Below, one piece after another: positions 11,738 to 23,800 of a stretch of 64,000 nt of DNA. Numbering within the stretch: the first letter of the stretch is position 1; each line of letters begins with the position of its first letter. The stretch covers positions 165,798-229,797 of the forward strand of contig MNCI01023335.1 in the NCBI GenBank assembly GCA_015680685.1, read 5' to 3'. The translations under genes were made by a program, and so were the position numbers. The notes below the pieces were generated by a model. That model was not told the origin of the DNA and ran no database searches. It worked only from the letters and a program-made list of their open reading frames with translations. The stretch is from Gnetum montanum. Its lineage: Eukaryota; Streptophyta; Gnetopsida; Gnetales; Gnetaceae.

Positions 11738-12004
11738 TGTTTCAACATAGTCTTGGAATTTGGGCAAGGACTTCCACAAGTGTAGCATCATGATGGTTCA
11801 GCAAGAAAGTGTAGGCACCAAGTATAGATTATGTAGTCTGATAAGTTTTCTATCTCTAGGGCTGATAGGCCTACTAGAATCTCCAACCTGCCCAACTTGA
11901 CAATTGGCCTAGTTGACAGTCTACTCAGAGATCATGCTAAGAGTTGTTGAAAGTGTTCGAGATGAGCAAAATAGTTCGGCAAGTTTTCTAGTGAGGAAGT
12001 TTTC

Positions 12005-12660
12005 TACACTACACTATGCTACGCTGCGTAGTGTAGCAAGCCTTGAAAAAACTGATTAAGCATCCAAATACAAATTTGACAAAATTTTTGCAAAACAGGT
12101 CAGGATTCAGCCAATACAAGGTGGTATGCTATGCAGCGTAGCATGGCGTAGCAAGGGTAGAACATGCATAGGCTCCTATGACAAGTGATCCCAGCAAGAG
12201 GACTGCATTTGGCAACACTTTGGCCTCCAAAACTACCTTGTCTCGCTTAGCCCTCAGGCCTCAAGCAAAGTTTCTTGATGAAACATTGCAAACTAGACAA
12301 AGATGCATGATATATTGGCTGCTATGCTATGCTACACTATATAGCGTAGCAAGGATGAAAATCAACAAAATGCCCAAGGATGAACTTGGCATGTCCAAAG
12401 GCTTTTCGGCATGGAGGAAAAAAGGTTGTAATTGTTTGCCTGACTAAGCCTCAAACAAACACTCTCAGCTCCTATGCAAGTTTCCTGTCTAGAATGTTGG
12501 CTACGCTATGCTACGCTATGCTACGCTATGCTACGCTACGTAGTGTAGCATAGCGTAGCAAGCAGTTACTTATGCTACACCAATGTGCTAAACAACGTGA
12601 GAAGTGCAAAGCTAACATGAAGGCATCAAGACATCTTTGCCTAACTCTATAACTTGTTGG
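12005..12660 (+). repeat. U3 tandem units headed by palindromic GCTACGCTATGC words
   Basis: Four clusters of the word, at about 12010, 12128, 12322 and 12503, are separated by 120 to 195 bases of related non-repetitive sequence, so U3 consists of about four diverged units. The clusters at 12010, 12322 and 12500 can fold as hairpins. The last holds three exact copies of CTACGCTATG followed by the inverted form. Confidence 0.7.
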
Positions 12661-12967
12661 CAACGATTATGCTCACCCTGATCAAAAATTTTTCTTCATT
12701 TTCCATACCCCTAGTCAATCCCCCAAGATTTGTTCCTATGCTTGACCCTGCTTGCAAGAGTAGGGAAGATGTAGTCCTAGAACATAGGCCCCATTTTGCT
12801 TACATTGTTAGCACACTAGATTTTGGCACATGTAGTTTCAGCAGTATGATCACAGTGTAACAAAGTTCACACCCAACATTGCATGGTTACATGGTACAGT
12901 CACGTTTGCATCTTGTGGGTCTAGGACATGTGGAATCCAAACTGCATTTTTCTCCTACTCCTAGCCC

Positions 12968-12975
12968 TATAAATA
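12968..12975 (+). promoter_or_regulatory. TATA box in the Tat-A LTR
   Basis: TATAAATA in the context CCCTATAAATACCCC, about 550 bases before the LTR end, in the sense orientation; likely marks the U3/R border. Confidence 0.6.
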
Positions 12976-13529
12976 CCCCAGTGAACAAGGCTTAAGGGGT
13001 TGGATTTTTGGTTGGATTTTGGCGCAGTTGGCTTTTAAGTTGGCTTTTGAGAGAGCATAATTGGCATTTTTGAGCATTCTGGTTACCTTTGAGTTTTCTA
13101 GATGGCTCCTAACATCCCTTTGTGAGTTGAGCATTTTAGCATCTTAGTGAACAGAGTGGCAAGTAGAAGATCTGTGACCATACTTTTCTATGCAAGTAGT
13201 GCACCCCTTTCAACAAATCAAATATCAGATCCATGACCTCGGGGCGGTGCACTCTCTCACCCAAGTCTGTTTTACTATTTTCTTACTATCATTGTGTTTT
13301 GCACTATTTCCATTATTTTTCATTCATTGATCATCATTTTACTTTGCATACATAACTTCTAAAACAAACATTCACAAAAGGTTAAGATACACCAATTAAT
13401 TCCCTGTTTGATTGACTAGACTGTTTGGGGCACACCAAATCCATTTTCTCTAGCACGACCCTCGCACAGATCTGGGGTTAGACTATATGTCCAAAGATCC
13501 CTCAGTGTTTCCAGCCACTGACATTTTTT

Positions 13530-15448
13530 GTTGCTACAAGTGGCTATATAGTTTAATGGAAAGCAATAATAATGGAGTTTAACCTTCATTATGTCTCTCA
13601 AGCATCAACAAAATGTCATGCTATAGTCGTATAACTCGTTGTCTCACTAGTTGATGACCATGAAACTATAGATCCTGAATCCTCTGATGAACACGTTAAC
13701 ACCATTAACCAAGTGCCCAAGGGTTATCAAGTGGTCATGAACTTTGATAGAGCTTCAACTTCCCATGGGACTAGTGTCATTGCCTTCATAACATTTCGAT
13801 CTAGTAAAATCCTACTCTTTGCTTACCATTTTGAGTTTTCATGTACTAACAATGTAGCAGAGTATAATAGTTTAATTAGAGGGATAATGGTAGCTTGTGA
13901 CTTGGGAGTAAAAAAATTAATGATCAAAGGTGATTCACAACTTTTGGTTGACCAAGTAACTGAGGTTTTTTCATGTAAATCCAAACATTTGCAACTTTAC
14001 TATGACCTAGGGAAGAAGCTGATGTAACAATTTACAGCCTTTGATATCCAACATGTACCCCAAATTGAGAATACTATAGCCAATGCCATTACAATGCTAG
14101 CCCTTAGTGTGATGCCATATGTGTTTAACAAGTTATCCACTTTGATTGTGAACTGTGCCATTTCCATCACATAGAGCACTAAGGATACCTTTGTGGCCAT
14201 AGTTCATACTGCTCCCCCAAAGGAGTGGTATGATGATATCAAGTTTTATCTTATGCATGATGAACCTTCACAAGGCTTGATTACTTCTCAAAACGACACT
14301 ATACATAAATGATCAAAAATAGTATGTCATATTAGGTTATAACACATTATTTTGATGATCCTATGATGGCATATTGTTAGTATGCTTAAGCAAAGTTGAA
14401 GCTTGAATAGTCCTAGGGCAAGTTCACAAGGGTGTATGTGGGGGACATATAGGACCTAGATCCATGGTCACTAAGATTAGGTAATTAAGCTATTATTGGC
14501 CCTATATGAAAAGCAACTGCCTATAGAAGGTTAAAACTTGTGACATGTGCCAATGGCTAACAACTGAGTTACACACCACTCAGATAACTTGGCCATTTCG
14601 ATTGTCGGGGTTGGATATCATTGGACCTATAATGCCTAAGTCTTTTGCAAGGCATAGATTTATCATTACTATAATTGAATACTTTACAAAGTGGGTTAAA
14701 GCTATTTTCCTAAGAAGGACAACATTTGAACAAGTCTGTAAATTTATACTTGATAACATAGTAGCCCATTTCAGTATACCTATGATCATAGCCACATACA
14801 ATGGATCATAGTTTAGTAACCAAGAAATGAAAAACTTTTGTCATTACCTAGGCATTAAGCACTCCTTTTCATCACCTTATTACTCTCAAGCTAATGGACA
14901 AACAGAAGCAAGTAATAAGGCCATCATAAACTTGCTTAAAAAGATGTTGAACAATAGCAAATGCAAGTGGCATGAGTGTTTTCTCCATGCAGTTTAGGCC
15001 TACAGAATGACATTTAGAACTATAACTAGTGTAATCCCTTATAGCTTGGTTTATGGTTTTGAAGTGGTTTTACCTCTTGAGTTGTAGGTACCATCACTCT
15101 GAGTAGTCTTGTTAGACTTCATCAATGATGAACAAAATAAGGAGTTGCGTACCATGGACCTAGACTTGGTGGAGGAGTAATGGGTATGAATGCTTGCTCA
15201 TGTCAAGCAATACCAAGGGAAGAAAAAATGACAACACCAACATAACTTGACCAAGTGTAAGATCAAGGAAGGTGATCTAGTCCTCAAGGTTTTCTGTGAG
15301 CATGTGGACCAATTCTTAGCCAATTTGGAAGGGCCTTTCTTGATCACCAAGGCCTACAGAAAATGGAGCCTTCAGAATAGCTGACATGGATGAAAATTAT
15401 TTGGCATATCTGATCAATCATTCCTATCTAAAGCCTTACTACATGTAG
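13530..15448 (+). pseudogene. pol: Second RNase H and integrase of Tat-P pol
   Basis: Starts with the linker block FNGK/QWKA and FNLHYVSQAS, then the second RNase H: VVMNFDRASTSHG, TNNVAEYNSLIRGI and IKGDSQLLVDQV. Integrase follows, with a VHKGVCGGHIG zinc region, CDMCQ, GLDIIGPIMPKS, TYNG (TAC at 14797-14799) and QANGQTEASNKAI, then a C-terminal EGPFLITKAY block and a stop at 15446-15448. The order and spacing match Tat-A. As in Tat-A, the second catalytic Asp of integrase is Tyr. Stops at 14809 and 15085 fall at the same codons as in Tat-A; others are private. A one-base shift near 15360 breaks the tail. Confidence 0.85.
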
Positions 15449-16494
15449 CCTACCAGAACCAATAGCCAACATCACAACCTTCATAGCCAACAACAAGCGA
15501 GCTTGCACAACCTATTTTGCACAATGGGTGAATTGTTGAACTTTTTGGCATGTGTAACCTATGGTAGCCTAGTTTAATCATTCCATTTGCCCTTATGTAA
15601 TTTATTGTAATAACATGTTTTCTTTATCTAGTTTTCTTATTCTCTTGGAGTTGTGCTTGTAGGATGAAGCTTAGAATTCATCATGAAGGTGCAACTCATC
15701 ATGGCTATAAGTTACCACATGATCTTAATGCATAAAATTCAATGAGATTTTCCTACTATACTAAGAGTACTTATTCCACTGCATCCCTATTGCCACTCCT
15801 TGAACCCAACCCCCTAGCCCAATAATAACCTTCCTTACCTTGAAGAGTAATGTTGACCAATATTTGACACATGCATGGTGGCCATATGACATCCTTCATC
15901 ATGCTCCACCAACAAGTCCATTGAATGTAACACATGTCATTCTATGAGAAAACCAATAAGTCCTTTGGGTGTAACACATCTTATTTGATGGGAAAACTAC
16001 AAAGAAATCCAATGAAGAGTTCACCCAAAAACAATGAGGAAGAAAATTTCCAAGAAGCTAAAAAGACTAATGAAGACTCAAAGCCAAAACCAATGGCTTC
16101 AAACATGAAAAAGGAGGAGCCTAACGGCTGAGGAATCTTGGAGAAAGATGTTGAATCCTCAAACACATTGATCAAGTGACCAACATCTCAAGACACAAAG
16201 TGTCAAAACCACTGACTAATCAACATGTTGGTGCCTTAGCCATGATGTCAACTATGGAATGCATTACTAACCATAATAATCATTTTCCTATGACCTCATT
16301 ACCCTTACCACATTGTGGTCTTATCCCATAATTACAAGCACGCTTTGGCATGGTTTGACACAACTAAATCAGGCATAGATAGGAAACTTTGGTGATGGGT
16401 TTGTATTGATGTTTTATATTCTTTGTTAGTGCCTTTAGGGTCAATCCTCCCAACACCAACAAAGAGGGATCAATGAAACACCACCAAAAATTCA
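15449..16494 (+). other. 3' untranslated region of Tat-P
   Basis: No credible gene. It lacks the TTAAACTAG minisatellite that follows integrase in Tat-A. The final 80 bases align with the end of the Tat-A 3' region. Confidence 0.5.
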
Positions 16495-16685
16495 TGTTGT
16501 AACATTTTTAGCCCTCACCCCATGAAGTTGGAGGTTGCACTTCTTTGTAAAATGTGAAGATTGCAATCCAAGAGGTGTAATTTCCCATACTTTAGCTTTT
16601 GGGGCTGAAAAATATCTCATAAGTGGTCAAAGACTTAATCCTCAAGTGGAAAAAAGCCATATCATGCCTATATTTGGGCTTTAAG

Positions 16686-16842
16686 NNNNNNNNNNNNNNN
16701 NNNNNNNNNNNNNNNNNNNNNNNNNNNNNNNNNNNNNNNNNNNNNNNNNNNNNNNNNNNNNNNNNNNNNNNNNNNNNNNNNNNNNNNNNNNNNNNNNNNN
16801 NNNNNNNNNNNNNNNNNNNNNNNNNNNNNNNNNNNNNNNNNN
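16686..16842. other. Assembly gap (157 N) followed by GGGGG
   Basis: Run of N inside the Tat-P LTR U3; the first bases after it are G. Confidence 0.95.
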
Positions 16843-17250
16843 GGGGGATGATCCAGCTATACCTAGCATTAGGGGTTGTAACATCATCCATGGCTAGCAT
16901 GAGGGGTATAAATCTTATTCCCAACATTGCTATTACATCCCCCTAGCATTGCACATTCTCCCCAACCTTGCTCTAGCATGGCTTGGAATTTCAGCACTTC
17001 TCCAACTTCAACATTGACCTTGTACTTTAGCATTGCTTTTGGAAGGCCCAATGTGAGTGGAAGAAGCTAGCATGGGTGAAACTCATATTTACTATTTTTA
17101 GTAAAAGTAATGGTTTTGATGCTATGGGGATGTCAAAACTTACCATACATAGTAACTTGGCTAGATTTGTACACCTGCAAACACCTACATGTAGACAAAA
17201 TTCTATTAGAAATCAAGCAAAATTTATAGCCAAATTTGTGGCCAAAATCC

Positions 17251-17258
17251 TATAAAAA
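17251..17258 (+). promoter_or_regulatory. TATA box in the Tat-P LTR
   Basis: TATAAAAA in the context ATCCTATAAAAACCAAG, in the same relative place as in the Tat-A LTR. Confidence 0.5.
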
Positions 17259-17966
17259 CCAAGCACGAACATCATAGAAAGGTTTCACACTTTTTCATTT
17301 TTAGGCATACTTTGGCATTTGAGAACTCTTGCAATCTTGCAAATTTGTAGCTTCTTGAATCTCCCCAGCATGGAACCTTTGTAGCCATTGTGATCCCTTG
17401 TACCCCCTTTGAGATTGTATGAGATTCTAGCATCAATGTTGAGCATCTAGGCATGAAGACTTCTATTGTGGCTCACTTTTGTGATCTAAAATCCTCCATA
17501 CATCTTATCCCCCTTCATAATCAATGTTGTAGATCTAGTGTAGAGAGTAGCAAGGTTTGACAACATTGAGAGTTATAGAACCTCTAGATCATGGAGTTAA
17601 CTATGGCATTCATAGAAATGGTTTCAATGGATTCTAAACCCCCACTAAAGTGAACCCCCTTGCTACTCTAGGCACATATTGTACATATTCCTTGAACCTT
17701 CTTTATTTCTATTAGAATAAAGTTTACAGTTTTGTTTGTGTGAAATTTCTATTCATTTGTTTTATTTTAGTGAATTTATTTTCTATATTTGTATTTTCAT
17801 TTTTATTATTTTATCTTGTTTGACCCTCCTTAAGTCCCTGGGTGATCTGCTAGACCATTTAGGATACCTCAGATCCTTTTTTTCATGGAGGCCCTTGGGA
17901 TCTAGGATTAAAACTACTACATTGAGATCTTCAATTTTCTAGAGACTGAATTTTCTAGTTGCAACA

Positions 17967-19940
17967 AGCGTCAAGTTCATTATTGACAAACTTGACACAT
18001 ATGTTGAGGGTAAACAATTTGATAGCATATACATCAGAGGGACACTTAAGTTATCCAAAATCTAGGATATGCTCGAATTCATCCAGTACAATGCTAACAA
18101 CACATTGCTGGTTGGTCATTGTGCTAATACATTGTTTCAGAACCCTCGTGGAACTATCTACTGTTTGGAGGGATAAGTGTAAAATTAAGTTGGTTTTGGT
18201 CTACTTTTAATTTTCTTAGGCTATTTTGGCTTAATGATTTTTATTTTGGTTGACATGCTTGTAGGAGGTACAGGGTGGATGACCATGGGTTGGTCAAGAG
18301 TGACCAATTCTTACCTTTAGCCCAAAAAACATTGGGGGTATTTACCAAAGGCCAAGTGGGTGGCCAAGCTCACTATGATAGAGCAACTCAAAGATGACTT
18401 TATAAGTGCTTGGTGAATGGGACAATCCATAGTTGGTTGGGAATCCCTGATTTTGATGCAAAGACACATATCTCCCTTATTGTTTCCACACTACCTTCAC
18501 CAAGAAAGTGAAGTAAGAATTTTTATTTTTTTGTTATATTTTATTTTTTATGTTATGTTAATTTTTTCATGGTTACATAGCTGTAGGTTATTTAGGCATT
18601 AATTATTTAAATGGTTTTATTTAATTGGTTACACTTGTTATATTTTTTTTTATGTGATGTGCCTATGCATCGTAGGGGCTACCTCTTCTTCTACCATCAC
18701 CTTGATCACTTTAGAAAGCTCTAAGGAGACTCTTATTCTCAATTTTGATGAGGTGGATTTAGCACAATAGTGATTGGCTAGTCAGGTGCCTAGAAACATT
18801 CAAGAAAACATCATTGATGTAGGTTTTCTTGATCATTTCGTAGCTTCTTGCTCAATCATCCTTACTCCTGAGATGGTGAATATCATTGACTCCTTTAACA
18901 AAGAAGTGAAGAAATTTGTCACTTAGGTCCATGGTGTGCCTATCACCTTGGCCATTAATGAATCCATCTTTAGTAACCTTTTTGATGTTTCTCATGAGGG
19001 CATGAAAGTTGCTACCAAAGTAGCGAAGGATGTGGACCATCAAGAGGAGGTGGAAGAATGCCTAAACACTCATTGTGATCATTCTAGGTTGTCCCTAGAC
19101 CAATTCTAGGATGTAGATTCTAAGGAGGTCTATCCATTGTTTTGGTCCCATGCGTTCCCAAAGTTGCTATTAGAGAAGAAGGTCATCAGCATCACATAGG
19201 AATGCACCATGAAAAAGATTCTCATGGAGGGTGCTTAGCTCAACTAGGCTTCTCACTTGGTCTTTAGGCTATGATGGGAGATCCTGAAACTTTGAAAAGA
19301 CCTTACTACGATGTGCCACATGCATTATGCATTCTTTGTAACATATCTTATGAGGTTCATAGAGTTCTTGGTGGTGTAGAAGGATGAATGATGGGTATGC
19401 CAAGATCCATCCCATCTTTATACATTTTGGATGAAACTTATTTATCCCATCATGTAGGCTCAAAACCTACCAGAGGATGTTGGGGAATCATTGTTTGTCA
19501 CCATTAAGAATTTTAAGGGTGTATGTTGTGCTTCTAATTATAGCATGGGGATTGAGCCCCAAGTTGCTTGAGGAAATTTTTAGAAGACCAAGAAGTTACA
19601 TGCTAAAGCTAACACAATAGCTAGAGCAAAGTTAAAGAGGCCTATGGTTGAGGAAGCAACACCAGTTATTAAGAAACCCATGAAGATGAGGCTTGTCATT
19701 AAACTTGGCCAGGAACATCATGTGATTCTAGGTATGTTTTAGTTTGTTTTGCATTTTATGTTTTATGTTATAAGACTATGTCATTATTTTGTTTTAGGAA
19801 AAAGGTACTAAGTTGTTATATGTTTTGTCTTTGTTGTTCTTATAGATAAACAACAAGAACTGGTAGCCCAAGCAGTGGTATTAGAGGCAGAGCAAACATG
19901 CCTGGAGGAGGAGTTTCTATAGTGGTGTGAGGATGGGGGG
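17967..19940 (+). pseudogene. Antisense gene of Tat-O, piece 1 (exons 2-5 equivalent)
   Basis: Blocks match the Tat-A antisense gene by eye: LGYARI (Tat-A LGHARI), VPRNIQENIIDVGFLDHF (Tat-A VHNLQEVGLMDLF), FNKEVKKFVTQVHGV-like, YPLFWSHAFPKLL (Tat-A YPIFCAHAFPKLL) and a basic KKPMKMRLVIKLG end. Introns with plant-type borders lie about 18177-18266, 18510-18674 and 19731-19844 (donor GTATGTTTTAG, acceptor GTTCTTATAG). At least the last donor is at the position of the Tat-A exon 4 donor. Many TAG stops replace expected Gln codons. The 5' part is missing; the Tat-P LTR sits there. Confidence 0.7.
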
Positions 19941-20806
19941 TGATGAGTAGTCGAGCATCAAACACTCTACCATACAAGCCATAAGTCCTCACACATGACT
20001 AGATCATAATCCATAGATGGACAATGTAGTTATGCTAGTAATTTATGTTAAGTTTATGATTGTTATCTTCCCACTTCGAGTTAGTGAAGTTTTAGTGTAT
20101 GATTTAGCCCTTAATGAGGTGTATGGTTAATTGATGTTGTTAGGCACTTAATGCTCTTATTTGTGAACATGATGAAAGTTGAGAATAAAAATATAAATAT
20201 AAGTAATGAAAGTAATATAAATCTACTTTAGCCTAGAGTGATAAGCATCTAGTCCTAGTTTACCATACATGCCTTGGGCTCATGTAATCATTGTTGGGTT
20301 ACTAAGAATTATGCTACAAGGAAAACCAAATAATAATACTATTGGGATTACCAAAAAATTACACTTGGGTTCTTGAAACTAGTCGTACTCATTCCACTTT
20401 ACTAATGAATAAGTAAAGTACTTGGAAATGTAAGTGATTAAACTAAGAAAATATGCTAAGTAAGATAGTAAAGCTAAGTGGATATTGAAATGATGAAAAA
20501 TAATCTCGATCTTTATTTCTAGACATAAACTGTGCTCAAGTACATATCACTTGAATAAAGATTCTATACAACTTCTCTACACCACACTGTGGGCATTCAC
20601 TCTATCATTAAAATTATAAAAACAAATTGCAAGAATTTTCCTAAGATTGGAATGAAAAGGTTTTGGATTGTGCATCCAAGTGTTGTATTTATAGGATTGC
20701 ACACATCCCAAGACATTATGTCAATGATGACATAGCATGAACCATGACATCGTATCTACACCATCATTGCTATGGTGTTGTATTATAATAAAAATTGATT
20801 TTATCA
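19941..20806 (-). repeat. 3' LTR of Ath-B
   Basis: Aligns over its length with 27434-28328. The minus strand carries TATAAATA at 20693-20686. Confidence 0.85.
20686..20693 (-). promoter_or_regulatory. TATA box in the Ath-B 3' LTR
   Basis: Minus strand CCTATAAATACAAC; the same sequence is at 28193-28200 in the other LTR. Confidence 0.5.
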
Positions 20807-20820
20807 TACCCCCATGACTA
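20807..20820 (-). promoter_or_regulatory. Polypurine tract of Ath-B
   Basis: Minus strand reads CATGGGGGTA directly before the LTR start TGATAAAA, the expected place for plus-strand priming. Confidence 0.5.
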
Positions 20821-23800
20821 ACTGAAAACTTATTCTTGAGTTAAAACAAAATGTGGATCAAGTTCCTTTCAAAATAAGGAGGTAGATTTGACTTGACATG
20901 ATTAAATAACTATATATATAACTTAAAATGACATAGTGGTATCATTAGAAAAATTGACACAATTACATGATAAAACAAGAGAAGAAAAAATCAAAACTAA
21001 AGTAGCATGATGTAGCTCATGTTCTTGGTGGTGGTGGCTCTTTCATTGGCTTCCTCCCTTTGTCATTAGGCTTCTAAAATTAGTGGTAGTTGAGAAGTGC
21101 TTGATGTTCCACCTCTTCTATCCTTGTCTTCTTTTCAATATTTCCTTTCTACTAGGTATGACATAGAGACTTCAATTTTAATAGTAGCATTAGCTTGCTT
21201 ATTTTTCCAGAATTGGTACATTTCTCCTAGGTATCATTCTTCATTGTTGGATAGTATACACCATAGAAGAAATTCTTGGACTTACATATTCACTGCCTTT
21301 GGAGAAAATTCCATGAACTAATTAAAATTCAATTTCAGAATGATTGTGGACATGATCGATTTTTCTTAGATGGCCTGGAGGCATTTTGGTGATAGCGTGA
21401 GGTGCTATCCTTGTATAGGTGCTTGTGGAATTTCTGCCTCTCCTTGGGTTGAGTGCTTTGTGGTAGGAGTTTCTTGATAAATACTATACAATTGAACCTC
21501 TTGCTATGCGTGTTCTTCTTGTAAGGTTTATTCTCCTACTTAGACTCTCCCACGACCTTTGGGTCTTTTGCTCCCATGTTGTGAAGGTTCTTCTTATGAT
21601 ATTCTCTTTGGGTCAATTTATAATGCATAAGGATTTGGAATTATTAAATTATTTACATTAGTTCTTAATAATCCTTTACCTTACTCATACCATTGGTTAG
21701 ATCAAGTTCTTATCTTATTATGATTGTAGAGTTAGAAAATTTTTCAAAAAGGAACTCCTTAGGTGATATATTATTTAATTACTTATTACCTTCCATAGTT
21801 ATCATTTTTGCACTTATTATGACTCAACATAGTTAGTATGGCTTATTAGAAGGATCAACTAATTTTTTATTGCTTAAGTTTGATCAATCAACTATAAGAT
21901 TTTCATTTTCTCTTATGCTTATCCTTTATGGTGTCTTTCGGGGTTAGGAATTTTTGGGTTAAATTTTCAATTGTATCATGCAATGCATTCCCCATGGGTA
22001 AGTTAAGTGCTCTAGGATTAACAAGGTTCAATAATTTGAAAAATAAGAGCTACAGGGATGAAGTGATGGCCTTTGGAAGATAGTATGCAAGAGCTTTGAG
22101 AAAACAAAAAAAAATTGCAAAAAGTTTCTTGTTCCAAAATAAAGATGAAAAAAATTGCACTAAATCTAGTGTGTATATATACTATTTTTATATGTGTGAC
22201 ATCATAGATATGACATTATAGGTGCCTATGACATCGTAACTATAACATCACCATTAAAAAGTTCAAATTTTTCATTGATTTTGTTGGAAAAAAATGAGTT
22301 AAATTAAATTTTTGGAAGAGATAAAGTTGGTCAAGAGGATCATGGGTAATGAATCATGCACAATTTTAAAAAATTTATGGTTCCAAGTTCATGAGGAAGT
22401 AATCTTAGGCAGTGAAAATTTATTAGATGGATAGGAAATGGGTAAGGAATTTATAAAATATGAACAAATTATTAGATATTATGGAAAGTATTTATTAAGT
22501 ATTGAGTGTTTTGGAAGGCACAAGATAATGTGGAAGTCCTTGCCAAGTATGAAATACAAGAGTTATACAAGTGGATCTTCCCCAAATTAGGCTTCAGCCC
22601 TTAGTGCCCTTGTATAACCACACCTAAAAGTGTCCTTAGGCTCTCAAGGAGTTGAATGTAACACATATCTATCTAGCAAAACACACATGTTAGTATCATA
22701 AAATTGGGAAAATAATACTATATTATAAAAAACCAAAAAGTTATGATTAAATATATAGTGAGGTGAAATGGACTATAGAAAGGATTGCTGAAATTGAGAT
22801 GTGAGGTGTCTGACCAGAGGCATAATGAGTCCTTGTGTGTAATTGATGGTTAAAGTAATTATTAGTCATTCTTTTTGAGATTCAAACCAAGTTCAAACTA
22901 CATTCTAGTGACATCACATTGTTTTCTCCCTAGGATTTACAACTATAAGACTACCACTATTGTAAGAAGTATTACTAGTTGACATATTGTCCAAGGGAGG
23001 AGTTTATTCATTGCACTTTTTATTATTTTAGATTCCTAATAAGCTACCTACCTTCATGCATGGGTAATATGTATTTCCAGTGGGGCCTCTAAAAATTTAT
23101 TCAGTGCATGGATTTTATTTTTAACTATGTTGAACTTACTAGAGGAGTACCATCATCCATGGATAACATGTCTTTTCAATGACATGGTAAGGCAACACTT
23201 ATTGTATTCTTACTTCAATTTTTTGTTAGATCTACATGGATATAATACAATCTCGATGATAGGATAGAGCTCACAACAGTGATCCAAAGAATCCATAAGT
23301 TTCCTTGATACCATACCTTTTACATTCCCACTTGGTTCTTCACTCTTCTATCCAAGCATAATGATCATAATTTTATTATTAGTTTTATTATGAAAAGAAT
23401 ATCATTATGGCCATGGTAAGAACCTCTTATTGTTGGAATGAGTGGATGGATATTGTGGTCTCACTATATAGGTAATTAGTCCCTTATGATTTGATAATAT
23501 AGAGAAATATTCACCTTATTGGGACTACATCTTTCTTTATTCGGTGTGTGTTATTGTTAATTGAAAAAAATATTTACAAGAAAAATTAATGATAAAGTAG
23601 TAAGAATGAAAGATTGTAAAAAGAATGTAAAAATGTCAAAGAATAGGAAAATAATTAAGAATTGAAAAAGTATGAAATAATGAAAAGATATCAAAGAATG
23701 TAAAAATTGGTCAAAAATGGAAAATATATAACAAAAATCATAAACCTCAAAAATTAGCAAACAAAAAACTTAAAAAGCATTTATTAATTCCTAAGTCAAG

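Larger units (their letters stand above)
1..13523 (+). mobile_element. Tat-A: Ty3/gypsy Tat-lineage LTR retrotransposon, 5' end outside window
   Basis: Order on the plus strand: end of gag-protease, minisatellite, an opposite-strand gene, minisatellite, RT, RNase H, second RNase H, integrase, minisatellite, 3' untranslated region, 3' LTR. The Tat assignment rests on the extra RNase H between the first RNase H and integrase, and on the LTR type. The parts are joined into one element because the TTAAACTAG minisatellite occurs at each module border and because the GTAGC words of the antisense gene's intron recur in the 3' LTR. That joining is inference: the 5' half could belong to a second, truncated element. 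All coding parts are interrupted by stops. Confidence 0.65.
11738..13523 (+). mobile_element. 3' LTR of Tat-A
   Basis: Starts TGTTTCAACA and ends CACTGACA. The start aligns with the Tat-P LTR start (TGTTGTAACA) at 16495. The last 150 bases align with Tat-P and Tat-O LTR ends through blocks such as CCCTGTTTGATTGACTAGA and CAAAGATCCCTCAG. A TATA box lies at 12968. U3 is built of repeated units with palindromic words. The pol remnant of another element starts directly at the right edge. Confidence 0.7.
13524..17966 (+). mobile_element. Tat-P: distal half of a second Tat-lineage element
   Basis: Begins abruptly inside pol, in the first RNase H/linker region, directly at the end of the Tat-A LTR, and ends with its own 3' LTR. 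The simplest reading is that Tat-A inserted into Tat-P pol, leaving Tat-P's 5' half left of the window. An internal deletion in a tandem pair is the alternative. Confidence 0.55.
16495..17966 (+). mobile_element. 3' LTR of Tat-P, with assembly gap
   Basis: Starts TGTTGTAACA and ends GTTGCAACA. It contains CTAGCATTG words (about 16860-17060), a TATA box at 17251 and a U5 block (TTAAGTCCCTGGGTGATCTG, then CCCTTGGGATCTAGG). That block matches the Tat-O 5' LTR when the latter is read on its minus strand. It is followed directly by antisense-gene sequence, not by a primer-binding site, so it is a 3' LTR. Confidence 0.7.

Noticed and set aside
12499-12562. Regular short repeats resembling a CRISPR array
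   Set aside because: Units are contiguous or degenerate without unique spacers, in a plant LTR; no cas genes.
13524-13545. Primer-binding site after the Tat-A LTR
   Set aside because: TTTTTTGTTGCTACAAGTGG resembles the family site, but the same bases align with the pol linker of Tat-P and pol follows at once, so an insertion junction is preferred.
16623-16946. Open stretches across 16686-16842
   Set aside because: They consist of translated N.
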